The translations under genes were made by a program, and so were the position numbers. From Enoplosus armatus (taxonomy: Eukaryota > Chordata > Actinopteri > Centrarchiformes > Enoplosidae): a stretch of DNA of 64,000 bases. The stretch lies in the NCBI RefSeq assembly GCF_043641665.1, contig NC_092195.1, positions 18,496,774 to 18,560,773 on the forward strand. The letters run 5' to 3'. Positions 15,101 through 25,800 of this stretch are shown here, one piece after another. Within the stretch, counting starts at the first letter, position 1. The number at the start of each line of letters is the position of its first letter. The notes under the pieces are model-generated. The model made no database searches. It saw only the letters and a program-made list of their open reading frames with translations, and was not told the DNA's origin.

Positions 15101-18100
15101 ATGACACGGCGTGGGTCAAAGTTCAACTTCAGGAGCTCAGCAACCGCTGGGATACGGTGTGCGCCCTGTCAGTCACAAAGCAAACCCGCCTCCAGCAGGC
15201 CCTCAAACAGGTCAGAGAAGAAGCTGCGCTGCTGACTTAAAGTTTTAACCCTTCTTTCCTTAAACATCAAACCTTGTCATCCAATAATGCACAGACCATT
15301 ATTAAAGACCCCTGTTTGTCTTCTTTCCCACTGCCTTTTCTCCTTCAGGCGGAGGAGTTCCGTACGTCGGTTCAGGTGATTCTGGAGTGGCTCTCTGAGG
15401 CGGAGCAGACGCTTCGTTTCCGCGGCGTCCTTCCCGAAGAGGCAGAGACTCTGCAGGCGCTGCTGCACACACATCGTGACTTCATGGGCACCGTGGAGGA
15501 AAAGAGGACGGATGTCAACAAGGCTGCTGGCATGGGAGAGGGCATCCTGACCGTCTGTCACCCTGACTCCATCACCACCATCAAACACTGGATCACCATC
15601 ATCAGGGCACGCTTCGAGGAGGTGAGGAATTAAAGCTGTCTAAACTGGTCTCGTTTTTTGACAAGATAGACATCCATTTTCGTCCTCCAGATATAGTTAT
15701 GGATTAATTTAGATGCTTGCTAATATACTTATTTAACAGGTTAAATATTGTTTTGAAGGTTGTCTTTTCAAAATTTTAGCTTTAGGGTTTAGGAGAACAT
15801 ACATTTATTGACCTCTTGTTAACCTTTATTTAACTAGGGACATATTTTAACTGACAAATGACAAGATAGAAATGTCTGATTTTAATCAACGCCTTCGCTC
15901 TACAGGTGCTGACGTGGGCCAAACAGCACGAGCAGAGGCTGGAGACAGCTCTGACTGAAGTGCTCAACAACGCCAACCTGCTGGAGGAGCTGTTGTCATG
16001 GCTACAGTGGGCTGAGACCACATTGGTCCAAAGAGACACAGAGCCGCTTCCTCAGGACATCCCTCAACTCAAAACACTCATCACAGAGCACCAGGTGGGT
16101 TTCCCCCACTGACTCATCAGATGTTTGTGGGCAACTAAACATGCTTTTGGGTATTTTAATGCAAACCTGTCTGTGTTTGTGCTGTCCATTAACAGCTGTG
16201 TTGTCCAACTCTGCTTACTCACTGCCGGTGTTTGTTGTTCTCAGATGTTTATGGAGGAAATGACGCGGAAACAGCCAGATGTTGACAAAGTGACAAAGAC
16301 CTACAAAAGAAAACCAGCTGAGCCTCCCAGCAGCCTGTCTGAGAGGAGAGGAGCTCGTAAGTCACCTGTGTTTACTTTTTGACGCACAAATATTATCATC
16401 TTCCACTCTTTGATGATAGCATTAGTGCATGTGTTAGAAATGTACAGATTACTCAAGCCATTACATTTACATAAAGTTTATCAGAAGTGACAAAGAGGAT
16501 TCTTTAACTCTCTGCTTCCTCTAAAGGCAAACAACAACAGCAACAACAGCAGCAGCAGCAGCAGGCAGCCATGCAGGTCGCTGGAGGAAACCCACGACTC
16601 AACCAGCTCTGTGCCAGGTGGCAGCAAGTTTGGCTGCTGGCTCTTGACCGCCAGCGCAAACTCAACGATGGTCTGGACAGACTGGAGGAGGTATCTCACA
16701 TGATTAGGCCCACAATTAGACAACAACTTAAACATTCAGACTCCTTCTGTCACTTTACATTCTTCATTTTTACTGACTGCTTTATCCATTTTCAGCTCAA
16801 AGAGTTTGCCAACTTTGACTTTGACGTGTGGAGGAAGAAGTACATGCGCTGGATGAACCATAAGAAGTCTCGTGTCATGGACTTCTTCAGACGTATCGAC
16901 AAGGACCAAGACGGAAAGATCACACGGCAGGAGTTTATCGACGGCATCCTGGCGTCAAGTAGGTTATGGGTGCCGACGTGTTTGGTTGGATGTTTGTTTG
17001 TTTTGACAGTTATAAAGACATTAAATGATATATGATATTGTCCGTCTGTGCAGAGTTTCCCACCAGTAAGCTGGAGATGACAGCAGTGGCAGACATCTTT
17101 GACAGAGACGGAGACGGTTACATCGACTACTACGAGTTTGTTGCTGCTCTCCATCCCAACAAGGACGCCTACAGACCCACCACTGACGCTGATAAGATCG
17201 AAGATGAGGTACGAAAAACACATGGAAGTAAATTACGCACAGAAAGATGCGAATAGGAAGTTGTGAAAATGCGTCTGGTGTATTCATACAATTAACCAGT
17301 TGACCATTGGACAGGCCCTGTGAAGGCCTGATGCAAGTTAGTAGTCTGAATGCATTCACTGACATGTTGTTCATTGTTGTGCAGGTGACTCGGCAGGTGG
17401 CCCAGTGTAAATGTGCCAAGAGGTTCCAAGTGGAGCAGATAGGAGAGAACAAATACCGGGTAAGTTCAGCTCAGTATTTATGGAATAAGTCACAAACTGC
17501 AATGAATACTCAATTTACTGTATAAGAGGAAATGTTAACGTTCATTTAAATACATTGATTTCTAATTAACAGACCTGGGTCAAAGGGGATTTGCAAATAA
17601 TTGTTCGCTATTTTTTTCTTAATTTCAATTGAGTGTAGTTTGCTGTACATGACCTGCATGTGCACTAAATTTCACACTAAAGTCTAGAGTCTGACTTGTT
17701 TTCACTGCTTCTTGTTGCTAAAATGTTAATAATCGATATCAAATAAACAAGTTAGTCAATAGTTCTGCTTTACTTGTAATTAGTCAATGTGAATCTCTGC
17801 AAAACAAATACTTTCCAAGAATAAACTTTAACACTATGATTTTGTAAAAAAAAAAAAAAATACATGAAATTGCGAGGAGTTACGTTGAAAACACTGTTTG
17901 ACCCAGTTTTTTATCAATGGACTGTTTATTCTTAACTGGCTGTGTCTTCACTCGTTCATTAGCCACTAATTAACTTCTCAACATAACTTCACAGCATTTC
18001 TCTTGTGTGTCCATCTCACATCATGATATCGTGTATTTATAAGCACTTAATTGTATCATTACATATCGTTTCATGTCACCATAACATTGATATAACGTGT

Positions 18101-21100
18101 TAATAACATCTCACAGCCCTGCAGGATTGTCAACTGAGCCTTCTTTGTCATCACCAAAACATTGATAAAACCATGTAAACGTGACTGCATAGACACACAC
18201 TGGGCTGCTGGGTGTGAAAGAGGTAGAGCGCTACCTGATCAACTAGCACTGCTGTCAAGACCTTTTATTCAAACTGGGAAGGAAACCTGTAACACCAAAA
18301 GAACTAGTCTCCGAGGTAATTTGGTGTCTTGAATGATATGATCTCATATTCAGCTAGAAAGGATACAGCAGAGACCACAGAAAGGAATTTCATTTATTTA
18401 GACAGATTTACTAAATCTGTCCAATAATCAAACAAATTCTGTGTGCTTTCTTCTTAAATTTAGTCTCTTCATAATATATGTTTAAATCCTTACCAAATAC
18501 AGCCCCAAGAGGGTTCAGGCCTTTATTTTGTAGGATTATGAAAGTTGTTTAAAACCTACAGGAGCTACAGTGATTTGAATGGTTCCCCCAGCAGTCTGCG
18601 TGTGTATATGCAGCATTTTACAACGGTCATAAACCCAGTTTTCCACAGCACTTACTGGATCGCCCATCACTACCACTGCTACAGTATGTGTGTCTTCTCC
18701 ATCATTATCCGCTGGGTAATGATATCCAGTGTCTGACTGCAGGACACTGGGGATACTAAAAGTGCACCAGTTTGTTTTTGTCTGTCTTGTGTTTGTGTTT
18801 TTGCTCATGTTTGTGTCTGGCTTCACTTTTCTTCACCGTCTGTCTTTACCTCCATCTTACTGTCATCAGCTGGCAGTCTTAAAAAGTATTTTTACAGCAC
18901 TGTCATAACATCCACAGGCGTTCATGTCCACTGCATCTTTTTGCTTACACAACTAATTCTGATCTCACATAACAAAAATACACAGTGGAATTTAACAGTT
19001 TTATTGGATCCTGTAGACAAATAAGTGGTATCCATTCATACATTACAAACCTCAGTTATCAGTACGTGTTGTTTCACTCTTGCTCTGTTTCTTTCTCCTT
19101 GTGTTCCTGTGCTCCGTGTCTACTGGATTTATTGTAGTTCTTCCTCGGAAACCAGGTAAAGTGTCTGCCGCTGCCGTGATTGGATGTGTGAAATCTGCTT
19201 CCTGATTCCCCACCAATGGAGTGCTGTCCTTTCTGCTTTCACATCGTGCTTACAAAAAGGCGTTTTATTTTTTGTTGCTATAAATCCATATTGAATGATG
19301 ATTGGAAACTCAAAAGAAGAAGAAGCACTCCATTGTGGCTTTGCAACGTGTAAGCAGGTTTCACCCTCCAGTTATGTTCCTGCTGTGATTTGTTTGGTGT
19401 TGAGAGTGACAAATTGCACAATGTGAAGCAGGCGACAGTGACATGGCTGAAGTGGTAATTAGTGGTTAGGTGATATATAGTGTGCTCCGGACTGAAGCTG
19501 GGAAGCAAATCAAGCTGCTTGGAGAGAGATCCAGAAAACATTCCTTCTGTGCTGGTATCGCTTTGGAGTTCTGCTTTGCTGGGCGGTTTGAACAATTTCT
19601 GAAAACTTGACTGAATACAGATGATTTCTACTGTGAATGATAACGCTTAGATTTGGGGGCCTGGGAATCGGCAGATTGACTCTTTAGTTCTGTCAGTGCA
19701 TGTTTCTTTCTGTCGTTGCATGAAGTAGAACAGATCATCAGTCCAGATTTGGTATATGGGCTGCTCTGTGTGATGCTGTGAATCAATTAAAAATCATCAA
19801 TCAATATATCAACTTTTATTTTACTCACTGATTTCCTCACTCTCCTCTCTTCTTTGACACTTTCCCTACTTTTCCTTCCTGTCTACTCATGCCATCTTTT
19901 CCCTCGTCCTCCTCTCTTCTGTTTTCTACTTATCTCTCTATCCTCACATCTCTTCACGTCCCTTCCTCCTTTATTTTATTTTGCCTCCTCAGTTCGGCGA
20001 CTCTCAGCAGCTCCGTCTGGTGAGGATTTTGCGCAGCACGGTGATGGTGAGAGTCGGAGGTGGTTGGATGGCTCTGGACGAGTTCCTGGTCAAAAATGAT
20101 CCGTGCAGAGGTGAGTGGTGTTTACCTTCATACACACACACACACACACACACAGAACACACACACACACACACACAATCATACCTTCTCTTTCCTCTTC
20201 TGTCTCACTTTCTTTCATTCACATATATTTGCTTGAGCCCGACCGATGCAGATGTTTGTTTTTTAACATAAACATTTTAGAAAATGGTCTCTTAAATTTG
20301 GTTAATTTATGAACTGTGACCAAGATAAAGTACACATTTTACAGTTGAAAAATAAACACTAACAACAAACATAACTACTTTTGAAACAGTAAACTTCAAT
20401 GGAAATTAAATTAGTCATAATAAGGACTATAAACAACAACATAATAGAGATAAACAAACGTAAGCATCATGTGAAATATGGTATATTCTGAACATTGAAT
20501 ACATTGTAGATTATTAAAATAACCTATGACTAAATCATCTTTATATAGTAATTTCTCCTTCATTTGCCAGTTTTCTTGTTATCTTATGTTTGACATTTTT
20601 GTTCTGCAATTTCACGTCACCTATCAGCCAGCATCAGAAATTAATATCAAACCTCCGGTATCAGTGCTGGACTGTAGGGCGGTTTTGACGCAGTGGCCAC
20701 AGTTGGATTAGCCCAAAACGTCTTTTTTTACAGTATTATTTCAATTTGAGCCATTTAGTCCAATAAAAAGCAAAACATCAGTAAAATTTAAAGCCATTCG
20801 TGTTTTTCAGGGAGTCACTGACTTCCCGCATCAGGCTTTATGGCGCCATCTTGGAAGACTGATGTCGGACAGACTTCAGATAATATCAGTCGGGCTCTAG
20901 CACCGACACAAACACACAGAGTTCCTTCCTTCCTTCACAGCTCAGTGAAGGAAAACACACCGACGTAACTGACTCGAGTTTGTCAAGTTGTCTGTCAGCA
21001 GGTGATGCAGTGAAACGCTGCCCACGTCTCACTTCTCCATCCAGTCGGTGTCTTTGTTTCTCTCTCCATCTTTTGTTCCTGAAATCTCACTGTTCCCTCC

Positions 21101-21755
21101 GAGCCCGTCCTCCAGGAGTTCATCGTCTTACCTTGTCATTTTATTTCTGCATATGCACGACCGATTCTCTCTCTCTCTCTCTCCTCGGTCTGTGTCCTGT
21201 CTTTATTTTTTTCATTCTCTTTTAAATAAAACAGTAGTATTGCATGGTGCATGGTCCTCAGTTCTCTCCCTCTTCCTTCCCCTCTCTTTCTCCCTTTTTC
21301 TCTTTCCCCAGTGCAACATCCAGGACTTAAGATTCTCCGCTCCGATTCCAGTAGCTCCATCTCATCTCGTATAGGTTGGACTTCTCCTCTATCTCTTAAG
21401 CTTTCACTCTCTCCTAACTGCCGCCCCGTCTGTTTTCTTCTTCTTCTTCTTCTTCTTCTTCTTCGTCTTTTTCTTCATTGGTTTGTTGGTTTGGCCTTGT
21501 TGCTGTGCCTTGCTGACTGTGATCACCTGACTAACATTATGTCTCCCCACTGTTGTGCTCTTCCCCTCTCCTGACCTCCTCCCCCCTCCCGGCTGTTGCC
21601 AGTCACGCAAGCTCCGATGTCCTGTTTGATATCCTACTTTTCAGGGGTCCCTGACACTCGTCCGGACCCCCATTGGTCGACCGATTGTATATGTGTGTGT
21701 GTGTGTGTCTGATCATGGTGTGTGTGCACAAGTGCGTTTAGTTTGAAGTGATACC

Positions 21756-21842
<87 letters not shown>

Positions 21843-22839
21843 GTGTGTGTGTGTGAGAGACTTTCTTCATCCCACCATGAGCATGCTGTTATTTCACATT
21901 GTCTCTTGTGTCTCTTAGTGACAGTCACTCCTGGCTATTTCTGCTCCCGAGGTATCTACACTTCCTCTCTCTGCTCCTCTGTCACTCCATCTCTTTCACT
22001 CTCCATCCATCCGTCCGTCCGTCCGTCCGTCCGTCCAGCTGTCAATCAGCTGCCATCTTTAACCTCAGCTGTCCTCTGTGTGTCTATATATGTGTGTGTG
22101 TGTGTGTGTGTGTACCGTTTCTAACCACAGTCAGGTTTGTGTGTTTAGGCATTGATGTCAGTCTTGTCTGTGTGCCACATGTTTGCGTCATGCTTTCCTC
22201 ACTCACAATGAAGCAGGATTTGGCCAACCCCTGGTCTTTATTTTATTCTATTTTGTAAGTTTTGGGTTTTTTTTAAATTATGAATTCAAGATGGCCGAAT
22301 TCTGTCAGGTGAGCTAACAAATGAAACATGGGTCGAGATAGATATTGTCATGTTTTCATGTTACAATGAACACTTCTTACATGTGTATCTTCTTTTTTAG
22401 TTATTCTTGTAGTTCAATTATTTCAGATGCTTCTCTAAATCTGTGTAAGTTAAGTGTAAAGAGACAGAGAGTGTCTAAGACCTGGGCGTGGCCAGCCTGG
22501 GTTTCTAATAACGCTGGCTTCCAATGCGGCTCCTTTAAATGTGATGGCTGGTTGGTGGGAGACACAATTACAGGGTGCACCTGGCTGGCTGGCGTTGAGG
22601 GGGGATGTAATTGCAGGGTGCACCCGTTTAATTGACTGGCCTTGCTGTTCGGTTGCTAGGGACGATGGCCGTGAGGCTAGGAGTTGCACTGCTGCTACAG
22701 CTAGCTGCAGCCTTCTTCTCTTCTCTTTTTTTACACTATTTTTCATTTTTTCTCTTCTATGCTTCCTCTGTCTGTCCTGTCTCTCTTCTCTGGTTTGTGT
22801 ATTTTTTTGTTCCTTTTTCAACCATTCTGTTATTCTCAG

Positions 22840-22898
<59 letters not shown>

Positions 22899-25800
22899 CG
22901 GCTGGCTTCTCCAGGCTTGTTGTTGTCTGCTGGGGCTGCTGCACTACTTTCTATGCGAGAATGCTGCTGAGTGTCTTTTGAAGAAGGGAGAAACCCTGAG
23001 TCTCTGGGCTGTCTCCCGCTAAGCATAAACCAGGCATGACCCCCACATATATTTATACACGTACTGTGTATACACAGCAGGGCTGAGATGCTCCTTCGCA
23101 GCAAGAAGTGAAAATGAATTCAACTGGAAAAACGAGAGAAGAGAGGCTATTGTGCTGCTGCTGCTGCTCCCACCACCCCTCAGATGTTTTTAAGCAAATA
23201 CGCAATGAAAGTGTGTGCGTCACTCAGTGAAATGGCATTTTTCACAGAACTGGAGACACTTGCCGTTGCTTAAAGGAATGGTTCAACATTTTGGGAGATT
23301 TTTAAACTGGTCTTGAAGCGTGAAAATGAAGCGTGTTCCTGGAGTTTACTCTCCTTACTCTGAGATAAACTGGCATCCACGACAGCACTTGCTATCAGAA
23401 ATGAAAACCTTCGTGATTTAACAAAGTGAACGACGATTACTTAACGAGCACAGAAACAGCTCCCATGAATGTTGCAGCATGTGTGCTGACGTCATTGTAA
23501 CTTGGGTTCATCCATGTCCATAAAAAAAGAAAATTCAGCTGTAACTCTGCTGTCTAAAAACTTTTACAGCGCTCAGACCTCGTCTGTCGAGCCGTGACGT
23601 TTATCCCACAAAGGTCTGGGGTTTCTGTGAAATGGTGTTTTGTTAAAGGACCTTACCTTTACAGAACCTTTGAATCCTTTTTCAAAAGACTTCCATCCTT
23701 TCCTAGACACACAAAGAGCCACACAACATGCTGTAGAGTAAGACTCTGTTCCAAGGCTGTATTTTTATTTATTAGCGTTGTTATAAATGTCAGTGGGATT
23801 TTGAATGTGTGTTTCACTCTCTCATCAGGAAAACGGATAAGCGTACTTCCCAAAATGTTGAACTATTCCTTTAAAGATAAAATCAGCACTCTGTTAGCGG
23901 CCTCTTAACTCTCTCTTGTTGGGAAAATAATCTCCAGTGCAGAAACTGTTTTCTCTGGCCATGAACAAGGAAATATGTGAAATGAGAACAATGAGCTGTG
24001 GAGTTGGTTGATTAATTGTCTGCAGCGATGACAGCGTGTCTCCAAAACGTGTCCATGAATGTGGACGACCTGCTGACTTTCGTTGCGTATCAAAATTATT
24101 AATTTACTTCGACTTTTGCACTAAAACCAAACACACTCACTCACCTCTCCCCTTAAAAACAACTCAACCAAAGTGCACTTACGACCTCCTGAACCCCTCC
24201 AAACACCCGCTCTGCTCACGTGCACTCTCAAATGAAACATGCACGGACCCTGATGTCTGCAGCCAAGGAAGCACTGACTCTCTCCCTCACTCTGCTCGCT
24301 GCCTCTGCCGCCCCCTGCTGGAGGAAAACTGTGAGCCGACACAAACGAACCAACGCGTTTATCTTTCCTCTCTCTGCTTCTCTTCAGCTCGCGGTCGAAC
24401 CAACCTGGAGTTGAGGGAGAAGTTCATCCTTCCCGAAGGAGCGTCTCAGGGTCTGGCTGCCTTCCGCTCCCGGGGTCGACGCTCCAAGCCGGGCTCCCGC
24501 AACGCCTCGCCCACCCGCTCCTCCTCCTCTGCCTCCCATAGCGGCGCCTCCCTCCCCTCTGCTCCCTCCACCCCTGCCACACCAACAGCCTCCGCATCAT
24601 CCAGGGTAAGAGCTGTTTTAGGAGTTCAACAAGTTTAAGACTTGAGGAAGGATCTAATTTTATTTACCTAAAAAGGAGTCAGAGGTCTTAAATCCAGTTA
24701 TCACAGGTTTAGATCAGGTTCATCATTCATGTCCACTCATTACTACATTAATGACAGAATCATAGCAACACAACAAAACACAACCTTCACTATATTTAAT
24801 ACGATAAAGGATGAATAGCTTTGGTTTGAAATTCGTCTTGAATTTAATAATAGCTATGATTTAAAAGAAAAATCTCAAATTTAGATTTCTAGAACAAGTA
24901 CGTTGTGTTCACGCTGAGATAAAACATAGACAACATACACAACCACACAAAGCTGAACAAACAGTCTCCTGTGTGTCTGTCACACACTCGTCTTCTGCTG
25001 TATGTTGAGGCAGTAACGTCAAATAGAAACATGGTCATTGTCAGGACGAACACTCACAGCTCATTGTGATCAGTCAACCAGACTACATGTAGTCATTAGT
25101 GTTGTTGTCATCTGATGTTAGTGATGTTTTTCATTTGTCATATGATCATTGTGTAAAAACATTACAGTCTGTGTGTTTGAGTGTGTGTGAGAGAGACCAA
25201 CTGTCTTTGTATGTGTGTTTTTTACGAGTTTACGTTACACATTGTTCAGTTGTTGTCATCCTCCTGTTGTTGTTGTCAAAAATCACCACATCCTTAACTG
25301 TGAAATTTTATTTTTTGTTCTTGTTTCTTTCTTTTGTCTGTCATCTTTTTGCCTTTTCCCCTCGTTCCTGTCATTCAAACCCCGCTAACCTGGCTTCAAA
25401 AATGTCCTTCCTGCATTGTTGGGTTCTCTGTTAAAAAAAAAAAAAAAAATACACAAAAATACACTGCGCTGCACTTCCTCGCTATCCAACCGCTCCTTCC
25501 CCTCCCTCCATCACTCCCTCCCTCCTTCATTTGCTTCTCTCTTTCGCTGCTTTGCTCTCCTTCTCCTCCACCCTTCCTCCCTCCCTCCCTCCCTCCCTCC
25601 CTTCCTTCCTTCCATCCTTCCCTTCCTCCCTTCAGTCCTCCCATACTCACTCGCGTGACTATGCCAAGCCCTGGCTGGCACACAGTAAAACTCCAACGCC
25701 AACCAAGTGCCACTGCTGCCCAGATCTCGGTCACAGCCACACCACTCCTGGGCACGAGGTAACACACTCACCCCACCCACCCACCCAACCACCCACCTCC

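Noticed and set aside
21634..22258. Long ORFs rich in Cys-Val or His-Thr
   Set aside because: These are translations of (GT)n/(CA)n microsatellites, not genes.
22450..23104. ORFs rich in Arg-Glu or Leu-Ser repeats
   Set aside because: They are readings of the (CT)n tract inside a macf1 intron.
24036..24387. 5' part of a 200-codon ORF running into the macf1 tail exon
   Set aside because: Only the part from 24388 follows an acceptor and matches MACF1. The rest is intron read-through.
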